The notes below the pieces were generated by a model. That model made no database searches, was not told the DNA's origin, and saw nothing but the letters and a program-made list of their open reading frames with translations. A stretch of DNA of 13,842 nucleotides. Origin: Scenedesmus sp. ARA3 (lineage: Eukaryota; Chlorophyta; Chlorophyceae; Sphaeropleales; Scenedesmaceae). Position 1 is the first letter of the stretch; the number at the start of each line of letters is the position of its first letter. This document shows positions 1 to 10,400 of this stretch, piece after piece. Made by a program: the position numbers and the translations under genes. The DNA lies in assembly GCA_004335835.1 (NCBI GenBank), contig RWJK01001174.1, positions 67,111-80,952 on the forward strand, read 5' to 3'.

Positions 1-244
1 GGGGGGGGGTAAATGGACTGACGGTACTTGCGAGTGCCCTTATGGCGATGATGTACGCGAATAGTGCTCCGTTGTTGTGCATGCGCTCCTTGAGGCCGTG
101 CTGGGGTTCAATCGAAAGCGCTCAAGGTGCTGGTGCCTAGGCTTGGGCTCAAGGTGCAGCTGCATCACTCCGAACGAATTAAACTCCATCTGCCCTGCAC
201 AACCCCTGCTGACCCCCTGCTAAACCTTTTCAATAAACTTGCAG
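1..244. other. Window edge: G homopolymer and probable intron, no exon supported
   Basis: The window opens with nine G in a row. No exon of the stromal processing peptidase can be placed with confidence before 364. An 11-base direct repeat (gctcaaggtgc) occurs at about 119-129 and again at about 149-159. The stretch is most likely intron of the gene whose 3' half follows, but an upstream exon I did not recognise could be present. Confidence 0.4.
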
Positions 245-308
245 GGACCCACCCCCTGATGCTGGAGCAGCTCACGTGCAGGGTGTGCTGGTGGTGCAGC
301 TGCACCCC
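245..308 (+). repeat. Decayed head copy of the SPP exon at 364
   Basis: The segment starts directly after a CAG, like the true exon, and repeats its first ~80 bases: ggaccc[a/g]ccccctga, then ctggagcagct, then a run ending gcagctgcacccc. A 2-base deletion near the start and a ~14-base deletion in the middle destroy the frame. Distance from copy start to true exon start is 119 nt, not a multiple of three, so use of this acceptor would frameshift. It is a non-coding remnant. Confidence 0.85.
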
Positions 309-363
309 TCAGATTGTCCATCTCACTAAACCCTATTCCCTTCTGCTTCACTAAACCCCGCAG

Positions 364-3079
364 GGACCCGCCCCCTGAGATGCTGGAGCAGCTTACGCTG
401 GAGGGCGTGCGGGATGTGCTGGCGGCGCAGCTGCACCCCAGCAACCTGGAGCTGAACGTGGCGGGTGACTTTGAGCCAGAGGAGCTGGAGGCACTCGTGC
501 TGCGCTACCTGGGTGAGTTAATGCTTGTTGTCTTGTACATAGTGCTTGGTTCAGAGTGTTACCAGTACTGCTGAGTGTTTGCGTGTTGTCTTGTACATAT
601 TGCTTGGTTCAGAGTGTTACCAGTACTGCTGAGTGTTTGCGTGTTGTCCTGTACATAGTGCTTGGTTCAGAGTGTTACCAGTACTGCTGAACCGTGAGAG
701 TAGTTGCTTGTGGGTGAAGTGACGATCATCATCTTATGTCACCGTACAATCATTGTGAGTTCGTTTATCTATGTGTAGAACAAAGTGAAATCAATCTGTT
801 TCGGCTGTGCTGCTTCCGCAGGCACCATCTCCAGCCCGCTGCCTCCCCCCAGCAGGGCCAGCCTGATGGGCCCACCCATCTCCTTCCAGGACCCGCCACT
901 GCAGCAGCGCGCCATCACGTGGCACCTCAAGGACAGCGACGAGCGCGCGGCAGCATACATTGCGGGCCCTGCTCCCTGCAGGTGGGTTTGGATCTGCTGG
1001 AAACAGGTTGGATGGTGTGTAGTGTGCCTTGTGCGTAGCAGTTGCAGTGTGCAGCGACAAGCCAAGCGACAAGCCCAGCGCGGTTCGTCATTGTAGAATG
1101 CCAGAAGGGCACTATGCCGGAGGGCATGGTATGTGCGCCTTCTGCATTTTTTGCAGCTGGTTGCGGCGCACAACCCACATCACCGCATTTGCCCTGCTGC
1201 CGCTGCATGTGTGCAGGTGGGGTCCCTTTGGCAGCCGTGCCCCCCTGGCCCCCCTGCACAAGGGCATCAGCCCGCCGCCGCCGCCAGCCACCAACCCCGC
1301 GGCAGCAGCAGCAGCAACAGCAGCGCGCCGCGCGCACCCGCTGTATGCCACCGTGAGCCTGCAGCTGCTGGCCGAGGTGATCAACAGCCGGCTGTTCACC
1401 ACAGTCAGGGACAGCCTGGGCCTGACCTATGATGTCAGCTTCGAGGTGAGGGGTTAAGTAATATGCTTTTGGTGTTTTCAGCTGTGTTTGTGCGCATTGG
1501 GTGGTCTGGACGTTGGTGCCATGGCTGAGGTGATCAACAGCCGGCTGCTTACCACAGTCAGGGACAGCCTGGGCTTGACCTGTGGTGTCAGCTTCTGCGG
1601 AAGGGCTCTGGAGCTGCGGTTGTGGGTCGGGTTTGCTTTCTGGGGTCATGACTTGAGGTACTGCACGGTAGGGACGGTGTTGCGATCATTATCGGGTTTG
1701 CATCGTGTCAGACACCGGGATGTCAGGCGACCCCGCTGTATGAGGCAGTCAGAAAACCGACTTCCTGCGCTTGCGTCCACACATTATTTGCTCTGCCAGG
1801 TCACCACGTATGACCAGCTACGCATATGCTGGTTCGTGCTGGTCACCTCCTACCCCAGTCGCACTAATCCCAACATTAATTCCATCGCCTATATTCTTCA
1901 ACTGTGCCTTCATGTCATTTGCCGTGTGCAGGTTACTACCTACGATCGGCTGCGCACGGGCTGGTTTAGCGTGCTGGTCACCTCCTACCCGGACCGCATC
2001 CATGAGGCGCTGGCGGCCTCCCTGGCGGTGCTGCGCGAGCTGGCGCTGTCCCCGGTCACGCCGCGCGAGCTGATGCGCGCCAAGCGCACGCTCATGACGC
2101 GGTGGGTACCTTTGAACGGTTTGTCTGTTTATGATATGATGAACCGAGAGCGCAGCAGCAGGGCTGGCATGGGTGGTACTTTACTTTGATCCCTAGCGCT
2201 GTGAAGGTCATGTGTTTGCCCCAGCAGGGATGGCTTGCTGCATCCCGCATGCTCTGGCCTCATAGTATTTATCTTGCCGGTGCTGGTTGTAAAAACATTC
2301 TGTGAACTGCTTGCTTTTGTTGTTGGTTGCTGTTTTCCTGCAGGCACGAGTTGGAGCTCAAGGACAAAAACTACTGGCTGGGGCGTGTCCTTCTTATGTC
2401 CGAATGCTGCTTAGTGACGCTTGACTTGTGCTTGCTTTTGTCTTGCAGGCATGAGAGCGAGCTCAAGGACAACAACTACTGGCTGGGCCTGCTGACTCAC
2501 CTGCAGTCGCCCGACGTGCCATACAAGCGCGTGGAGTGCCTGCGCGACCTGCGCTGCATGTACGAGTCCGCCACCATCGACGACCTGTACGATGCATACA
2601 CACGCTTTGACTTCAGCGACGAAGCGGTCTTTACGTGTGTGGGAACCAGCGGCAAGGCGCCGCCACCCCCGCCAGACCGTGCGAGGCTGGATGCGCTGGT
2701 GTCGCAGCTGGATGGCAGTGCTCGGGGCAGCAGCGTGCAGTCAGCAGGCTGGGGGAACGGAGCCAGCAGCAGCAGTAGCAGCAGCAGTAGCACTGGGCCG
2801 AACGGTGCCGCACTTCCAGTGGATTGGGCGGCGGCGTTTAGCAAGGCGTTTGGCGCCGCGATGCAGCAGCAGGGGGGTGCGGCGCAGGCGCAGGTGCAGC
2901 AGCAGCAGCCGCAGCAGCCGGGTCAGCAGCAGCAGGATGAGCAGCAGCAAGGGAAGCCGGACCCCATGGCGATGTTCACAGCTATGCTGGCGGCAGCGCA
3001 GGGGGCGAAGCTGGCGCAGGCGCTTGGCAAAGAGAAGCAGCAGCAGGAGCAGCAGAACGGGGATGGCAGCAGTAGCTAG
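364..3079 (+). CDS. SPP: Stromal processing peptidase (M16 metallopeptidase), C-terminal part, 5 exons
   Basis: SPP is the zinc endopeptidase of the chloroplast stroma that removes transit peptides from imported preproteins. Five exons join in phase: 364-512, 822-981, 1217-1445, 1932-2101 and 2449-3079, giving 445 visible residues and stop TAG. All introns are GT-AG (GTGAGT, GTGGGT, GTGAGG, GTGGGT). Conserved SPP blocks in order are AGDFEPEELEALVLRYLG, LKDSDERAAAYIAGPAP, NSRLFTTVRDSLGLTYDVS, LMRAKRTLMTR, ELKDNNYWLGLLTHLQ and YESATIDDLYDAY. As I recall the plant SPP family, these match its C-terminal half. Arg (codon 1407-1409) and Tyr (1428-1430), seven residues apart, fit the M16 C-domain Arg/Tyr substrate-binding pair. 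The HxxEH zinc site must lie upstream of the window, so the gene is 5'-truncated. After ~2655 the protein runs into a Pro, Ser, Gln and Ala-rich tail of about 140 residues that the plant enzymes I recall lack. Partial copies of four exon ends lie in the introns. Confidence 0.92.
527..690 (+). repeat. 58-bp tandem repeat, 2.8 units, inside an SPP intron
   Basis: Units start at 527, 585 and 643. The third is cut short at 690. Each carries gttgtc[t/c]tgtacat, cttggttcagagtgttacc and agtactgctga. The units differ at only a few positions, implying recent expansion. The array begins 14 bases after the GTGAGT donor at 513. Unlike the other intron repeats here it contains no exon sequence. Confidence 0.95.
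1524..1594 (+). repeat. Tail copy of the SPP exon ending at 1445
   Basis: About 71 bases repeat the end of the exon at 1217-1445, starting at the codon for Glu before VINSRL. Five substitutions are visible over the alignable part, and the end is scrambled (agcttctgcgg). The Phe, Tyr and Asp codons have become Leu, Cys and Gly. The lost Tyr is the M16 Arg/Tyr-pair residue, so the copy could not replace the exon. No GT donor equivalent to the true one survives. It lies in the intron before the exon at 1932. Confidence 0.9.
1800..1856 (+). repeat. Head copy of the SPP exon at 1932, frame-preserving
   Basis: The copy follows its own CAG (1797-1799) and reads VTTYDQLRICWF-VLVTSYP against VTTYDRLRTGWFSVLVTSYP in the true exon. 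One codon is deleted. Many differences are at third positions. The copy acceptor is 132 nt (44 codons) upstream of the true acceptor, and the frame is open all the way into the true exon. Use of this site would insert 44 residues and duplicate this beta-strand region. Whether it is spliced is unknown. Confidence 0.9.
2344..2383 (+). repeat. Head copy of the last SPP exon, frame-preserving
   Basis: The copy follows CAG at 2341-2343 and encodes HELELKDKNYWLG against HESELKDNNYWLG in the true exon at 2449. Two of the base changes are synonymous (CAC/CAT, GGG/GGC). The copy lies 105 nt (35 codons) upstream of the true acceptor, with no stop codon between, so an isoform with a 35-residue insertion is possible. 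The true exon is preferred because removing the intervening 105 nt restores the conserved TLMTR-HESELK junction of the family. Confidence 0.9.
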
Positions 3080-3761
3080 GTGGGGTGCCCATGTCACTAG
3101 CTGGGGTGTACTTGATGGACGTGTGGATATTAATGTTGTGTTGTTGTACGGGTAGGTGTCGTTGTGTGGGACAACTGTGTTGTTTGACTGCCAGTGCGCT
3201 CGATCACTAGCAGCTAGAGTGTTGAAGCCTTGGAATGCGTTGAGAAGCTGCACTCTTTTACTCATGGGCAGCTGCGTTTACGTGTTTGTGTGTTGTTTCT
3301 GGTAATTCTTTTATGATTTTCGCAATCATCCCACAGCGTCGGTACGGCCGCCGATTACTGTCCTCGTCTTGCAGTGCAAGGGCAGCTTTTGACCTTCTCG
3401 GACCCTTTTGAGTCACCCACGGTATGACGAGGTAAATGTTGACAGCACACGCAGCTTGATGGAACGTCGCAGATGTTTGAAATCGTTCCCGCAAATCTAT
3501 ATTGCCTCAGCTATCGTCGGCAGTTTGAACAGGCATCACCGTCTCACCAGCTGCCGAAGTAGAAGTTGCCCCTGTGCAAGGGCCCTGTCGCACACACACG
3601 GAGCTTCTGGTGACTCAACGAACACAAAGTCACGCAGTTGTTCAGCTCTGCCAGAGCTGTTCCGTGCTTCAAGTGTTCACTTGCTTGCACTTGCCCAAAA
3701 GCTCAGCCATCGCGAAGTCACTGGCTGCTGAATCAGTTCTGGGCAACATCTGCTGCTGAAT
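3080..3761. other. Intergenic: SPP 3' UTR and upstream region of the hydrolase gene
   Basis: I see no conserved coding sequence on either strand. The region must hold the SPP 3' UTR and the promoter and 5' UTR of the next gene. The chlorophycean poly(A) signal TGTAA does not occur on the + strand here, so a different signal must be used. No convincing TATA box is visible. Short open frames (for example 3408-3731) show no family resemblance or coding character. Confidence 0.5.
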
Positions 3762-6700
3762 ATGGGTTTGCGGGCTGGAAGCGGTGAGTTGCAGAGAGTA
3801 GGGTTGCAGGTGCCTCAGAGCGACAGCAAGCTGTTGGTCCAGCTGGCAACAGCTTTGGTCTGCAGCGACCTCCCAGAATCAAATGCTCAATTGCAATTCT
3901 TATGCACCAGCAAGCACGCTGTGCATGCATGCAGCCATGGTAGCAGAGCAGCGCGGAGTGTCCCAGCTGCCATGCAGCTCACATGTGCCCTGCTGCTGAC
4001 CTCTATGCAAGCCTAACAGCCTTCTGGCCAACCCGCATGCGTCATATGTTCCTATCTACCCTCCAACACTGCTTTGGGCCGTTTAAACAGCAACAAAACT
4101 GCCTAGAAACGCCGCACTTGCACACCGCCTTTGTCTGGCCCCTTTCCTGCAGGCCCTGCCGCCCCGGGCAACCCGCGCTACTTCCTGGCCCTGCTGGTGC
4201 TGGTGGCTCTGGGGGGCCCTTGTACAGCTTTGCAGGTGGCACGTTGCCTGTGGCCCATCCGCTGGACTGTTGCGCTGCTGTGGGTGGCCACAGAGTGGTG
4301 CTTCTACGCCTTCTACTTCAGGCGCACATATGAGGAGTTCAACAAGATTCCTGCAGACTGCAAGCCCAAGGGTGCGCAGCTAGCTGCTGCTGCCGCCTAT
4401 ACAGCATTCACAGCACATCTAAAAATATTTTACAGCAGCATACGCTGCTGCGCTGCTGCAGGGGACATTTCAGCGGCGGCACCTGCTGCGCAGTGCGCGT
4501 GACGCCTGCGTCCCACGAGCAGCAACAGTGCAGCAGCACTGCTGAGCAGCAGCGCTGACACCTGTGCTGCTTGCACCAGGCAACAAAGGTTACAGGCTCT
4601 GCGCAGCATGCAGCAGCCCTCGTCAGATTGGGTCAACGGCTCTCCAGGCAGCGGCATGGCGGCAGTTGGCTGCGTTGAACCCCCGATCAATCTGCAAACA
4701 ACTTGCACTCACACTGCTGCTGATAGCCTGTTTACTGCCTGTGTTTGTTGAATCCCTGCTGCTGCTGGTACCGCTGCTGCCGCTGCCGCCGCAGGCTTCA
4801 CGCCCGCCGAAGGGCACCGCAACTGGCGGCGCTTCATGCGCTGCGTGAACACACTGCCTGAGCGCGTTCACCCCGAGGACTACCTGTGCCCCTGGTTCTG
4901 CAACGCGCCCTATGAGGCCATAAAAAGAGACAATGTGGCGGAGATGCTTGTCTATGGCTTTTACTACAGCAAGATGTGAGTTCACAGCAGCAGCAGCAGC
5001 ATCAGCATCAGCCTGACAAAAGCCGTTGTCAGCCCAGTGAGCTAACAGGCATGCCCGGTCAACTGGTTGACCAGCTGGAGGCACATGCAGCTGCAGCTGA
5101 CGCTTGTGGCAACCCCCATTCCTGCTGTTTCTGCAGGAGTGACATGACGGGTGAGCTGGCAGGCGTGCCTGGTCAGCTGGTTGACCAGCTGGAGGCTGCG
5201 CTGCATGTGAAGTTCCCGCCCGGCTACACGCCAGGGCTGCGTTTCATGAGCCACCTCTGGGAGCCGCTGCGTGCGCATTACAGGTGTGAAGCGTTTGGTT
5301 ATGTTGTGTTACATCGAAGCGTGAGATGCAAAGTGTTGTTTTTCTGAAGCGCCCGGCTACACGCCAGGGCTGCGTTTCATGAGCCACCTCTGGGAGCCGC
5401 TGCGTGCGCATTACAGGTGTGAAGCGTTTGGTTATGTTGTGTTACATCGAAGCGTGAGATGCAAAGTGTTATTTTTCTGAAACGCCCGGCTACACCCCAG
5501 GGCTGCGCTTCATGAGCCACCTCTGGGAGCCGCTGCGTGCACACTACAGGTGTGCGTTGCTTTGTGTTGTGTCTGTGGTGTGTTTATGCCATGTTGCATG
5601 ACTTTGTAGGTTGCCAGTGCATGTGCGCTGTTGCTGCTGTGGCAGCTGTTGTCACTGGCTTTTCAGAGTATGCATTTGCCGTACTGCGGCGCGCTGTCGA
5701 ACTGAACTTCTTCTGCATTGCTGCCGTTTCACTGCTGCTGCTGCTCCAGGCCGCTGTGCCTGTACCTGTTCTTCGAGGTGCTGGCTGCGGTGCAGCGGCT
5801 GCTGATGTCCACCTACGGCTTCCAGGTCAAGCAGCTGGGGTGAGAGCCGGCTGGGCTAGCAGTTTGGCTGCCATACTTGATCGTGTCAGCATTGCATGCA
5901 GAGGGTTGAAGCTGTCGTGATCAAGCGAATGTACTTTGCTGGATGCTGCTGCTGCATGCTCTGCAAGCACTTCCACACCAGCGCCATTTGTCTGAGTGCG
6001 ATGCAACCACACCAGCTGCACACTCTGCTGACCTGTGTGTGCTGCTGTGCTGCTGCAGGCTGCTGACCTACTACACACTCAACTGTGGCCTCGACTTCCC
6101 AAACAGCAGCAGCAGCAGCAAGCAGCCTGCATCCATAAATGAGGAGGATGAGGACTGGACACCCTTTGCAGACCCCAATGCGACAGCAGCAGCAGCCAAC
6201 GCTGCTGCTGCTGCTGCCAACCCTCTGACTGAGGCTGTGCTGCCCAATGAGAGTGACAAGTCTGTGCCGGTGCTGTTCCTGCATGGCGTGGGTGAGTCGC
6301 AGCTTTCGAGTAGCTTTGGCACGTGCTGTGTTCATCAGACTGCGCCTCAATGGTGTCGCTAACGAGAGTGACAAGTCAGTGCCGGTGCTGTTCCTGCATG
6401 GAGTGGGTGAGTGAAGAGGGAGGGGTTGAATGATACACTCTTTCTCTTTGGTGTGTGGTGATTTGTATCTTGTGAGACTGCCCTTCTCTGGTGTCACTGA
6501 CTGAGAGTGACAAGTCTGTGCTGTTCCTGCATGGAGTGGATGATTGGCGGCTTCTGAAGTGCTTTTGCACGTGCTGTGTTTTTCAGACTGCGCTTCATTG
6601 CTGTCACTTATGAGAGTAACAAGTCAGTGCCAATGCTGTTTCTGCATGGAGTGGGAGAGTGAAGAGGGAAGGTCTGATGTTATGCTGGGTCTCTTTGGTG

Positions 6701-7423
6701 CCTTTGTTGATTGGTATGTCATCAGTGCTTTGATAAGATTGCTCTTTACTGGTGCCATTGACTCAGGATGACAAGTCTGTGCTGTTCCTGCATGGAGTGG
6801 GTGAGTGCTCGCTCGTGAACTGCATGCGCACGTACTTTGTCATGAAAACTGATGTTCAATTGTGCCATGCACTGCACGAGGCAAGTCAGCTGTTGCTGCT
6901 GCTGCTGCAGGCGGCTGATGCTGTACCTGGAGATGCTGATCCACTGCTCAGTGGTTTGCTCTGCTGCTGCTGATGCTGATGCTGATGCTGCTGCCTCTGC
7001 TGCTGCTGCAGGCGGCCTGATGCTGTACCTGGAGATGCTGGTGTATGTGATCCGGCTGGGGCACCCCGTGGTGGTGGTGGAGTACAAGCACGTGGCCATG
7101 CGCCTCAGGTGGGGACGTGGCACTGCTGAACCAATATAACAAAAATGTCATAATATCTTGATCATGATACAACTAGCACCTGGTGGTGGTGGTGGTGGTG
7201 GTCGAGTGCAAGCACGTGGCCATGCGCCTCAGGTGGGGCTGCCATACTGCATTGTACCACTTCTTGCTACTCGTTATGTCCAAACAGCCTTACCGTGTGT
7301 CTTGCGCACATGCCGCATACTGGGGCACATCACAAACTGATTTAGCATACAGAGGAGGTGCTGGTGCGCGCATTCCAACCTGCATCATCTCTGCTGCGTA
7401 CCTGTTGACCATGTTGTACTTGC

Positions 7424-7462
<39 letters not shown>

Positions 7463-10400
7463 CTGCAGCTCGTACATCCCGTCTGTTGACGAGGTCACTG
7501 AGGGAGTGGTGCGCATCCTGGACCACGAGTGCATCCAGCGCACATGCATCGTCGGACACAGGTAGGCTGCTGGTTTTGTCATGCTTTTCAAGTTGTCAGC
7601 ACGTCAGCCGCAGGTCCGAATAGATGGCAACATTGATTTGTTTTGGGCTGATTGACTGTGCTTCGACGGAGAAATGTTCGACTTCAAGGGTTTCAACCTA
7701 CGAGCGCATCCAGCACACCTGCATTGTGCGCCACAGGTGCGGCTCATTTGACCTTGATCATCTTACCGTCTTACGCCCTCCAGGAATGCAAGGGCTTTGT
7801 GGACGTTAAACAAGCAGCATAATTGCCGACATGTTCATGAATTAACCACCGCTTCTTGCCCTGCTGCTGCTGCCCCTGCTGCTGCTGCTGCCCCTGCAGC
7901 TACGGCAGCTTCATGGCCAGCCGCCTCAACAGCCTGCACAGGGAGCGCATCCACGGCCTGTGCCTGATTGACCCGGTCTGCCTGGGCATGTGAGTGAAAC
8001 TTGCTGCTGCTGCTGCTGCTGTTTTGCCAACTCCTGTGTTTGCTGCTGGTGTTGCTGCTGTGCTTGCTGGTGTGTATGCATCCACGGCCTGTGCCTCATC
8101 GACCCCGTCTTCCTAGGCGTGTGAGTCAGCGATGCTCTTCTGTGGCTTGTTGCTCTGTGGTTGGGTAGTGCCTACAGAGTGCGCACAGCTGCTGTGCGTG
8201 CAACTGCTTTTATCTGGCAGGTCACAAGCGAAACAGGGCTGATCTACTGTCTTTTGCTACTGCTGCTGCTGCTGTTTGCAGGTTCATGCCCCACCTGCTG
8301 CACAACTTCATGTACCGCCGGCCACGCATTGACTGGAAGAAGTGAGTTGTGACAGCAGGCAATGATGCGTGCCAGCTGCGATAGCTAGGCAGCAACTTAT
8401 GCGTGTGCTCTCCTCTGCTGGCCAACTGACCGGTGACGCTTTGCATGTAACCAAAGGGCCTGTTTCCGCTGCAGCCTTGACGTCCTGATGCGCGATCTGG
8501 TCCGGCAATGGCCTCCCTGCTCCCTATGCGTAACACATAGTGGGCTGATCGCATGTTACTTCTCCGCCGCCTGCTGCAGCCTGGACGTCATGGTGCGCGA
8601 TCTGGTGCTGTGGTTTGCCTCGCGTGACGTGCACATCAGCGCCACCTTTGCGCGCAACTTCTACTGGACCGACCTCAACCTGTGAGTGGTAGACAGTCTT
8701 GAAGCATGTTTGGTAGCTTGCCAGTAGAATCAATTGCTCGTGCAGTGCAGGAATTACTAATGCTACAGCTACCAAGTCTGTTGCCAGGTTTGCGTTGTGC
8801 CTACTGTGTGGTGCAGCAGCATCTGCACGCGGAGTGCCAGCTCTCGTCAAGGCCATTGTGTTGTGTCACCGTTCACCACTGCATCTTGTGATGTGCCGCT
8901 CAAGCATACGCTTGAATTATTTGAATTGTTTGCTGATCAGTTGACGCAATGCGGTCCCCTCATGTTCCACCTGCAAAGGCTTCCTGTCATACCTTGTATC
9001 CGCATCCTTCTGCTCTGCCCCGGACATTTGCCTTCAACAACACCCTGCAGCTGGCCCGAGGACCTGCCTCCCAACAGCTGCATTGTGCTGAGCGGCAACG
9101 ACGACCTGTGCCACGCGGAGCAGGTGCAGAAGATGGTGGCAGCAGCAGGCACATCCAAGGTGGGCGGTGCTTCGACTTCTAACCAGGTTGTGCGCCAGCT
9201 GTGATTCTGTCGCTCCCTTGCTGGCTGCGCTGTTTGTTGCCGGTTCACTTAAACCAAACAACATCCAGAAAGTACGCCGCTGTGAAGCTGCCCTTACGTC
9301 AACTTCCTCTCTTGACGTGTGCACACTGCTGCTGCTGCTGCCGCTGCCGCATCTGCTGCTGCTGCTGCTGCCAGGTCATCCTGAACCCGCACCTCTTCCA
9401 CGGCGCCTTCTTACTCGACCCTGCCACCAAGGCCAACGTGGCTGCAGAAGTGCGGGGTCTGCTGGCCACCAGCGGCAGCCTGGTGGTGCGCCTGGCACGG
9501 CCGGTGGTTAATCGCACATTGAGTGCTGCACGCAGCCTGCTGCACGAGGTGGAGACGCTCACCAGCAGGTACGGCTCTGCCTCTCAAAAGTGGCGTTTTG
9601 ATGGTTGTTTGATGGTTGACTCCAGCGCTTGGTATGGACGTCAAGGGTGTGTGCTGGTTCCAGCTGTGGTGGGTTGCTTGTACGGCGGGATGAGGTTCAT
9701 AGCGTGTCCCTGCGTTGCTGATTTTTTTTCCGAGCCGTCCCCGGGTACTGTGTGACAGGACTTGTGAGTGTCTTGCCACTTCTTTTGCTCTTGGCTCTGC
9801 CTGAGCCATCACGTGGCAAGTACTACTGTGCAGTGGTTGATTGAGCAGAATCCTCGCACACAATCATCATCATACCTGTCAAGCTCATAATGTATGCCTG
9901 GCTGCTCACTCATCTATCCCTGCAGGATCAGCATCATGTCGCCCAGCCACCCGCACCGCCAGCAGCAGCAGCCGTCACCCAGCCCGTCACCCACAGGCCG
10001 CCAGCTGCGCCGCACCCTCACAGACCTGCCCGCACACGCCTGGCAGCGCTTCGGCAGCTTTGGCAGGGGCAGCATCGCGGCACGCGCTGCTGCTGCTGCT
10101 GCAGGGGTGGGCGCTTGTTCTAGTGCTGGTGCAAGACGGGCTGGGTACCACAGTGAGCTCACATCTCCCTCAGACTCACTGCTGCTGCTGCAGCAGCAGT
10201 CAGCAGAGGAGCTGCGCGCAGGCTCTGCTCCGCAGCTGGGCAGGAGCGTCAGCAACATCGAGAGGCACAGCAGCGGCACAGGTGGCAGCAGCAGCACACC
10301 AGCACCTGCTGCTGCTGCTGCGCCGGCAGGTGCCGGCCTTTCAGCTGATGTGCCGCAGTCGGAAGATGATGCCAGTGTGCAGCCGTCATTTGCATCCGTG

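Noticed and set aside
527..690. CRISPR-like or centromeric array
   Set aside because: The units are contiguous with no unique spacers, only three in number, and inside an intron of a eukaryotic gene.
927..1649. 240-residue minus-strand open frame across SPP exons and introns
   Set aside because: It runs through both exons and introns of a well-supported gene on the other strand, and its sequence is poly-Cys and repeat-derived.
5217..6808. Transposon or retrogene insertion as source of the exon copies
   Set aside because: The copies carry intron sequence and splice sites, sit next to their source exon in the same orientation, and have no terminal repeats, target-site duplications or poly(A).
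245..8505. Assembly artefact or merged haplotypes
   Set aside because: The copies differ by frameshifts, deletions and many substitutions, and alternate in ordered patterns. Collapsed alleles would show near-identical whole exons. Only the nearly identical 133-bp and 58-bp units remain mildly open to this doubt.
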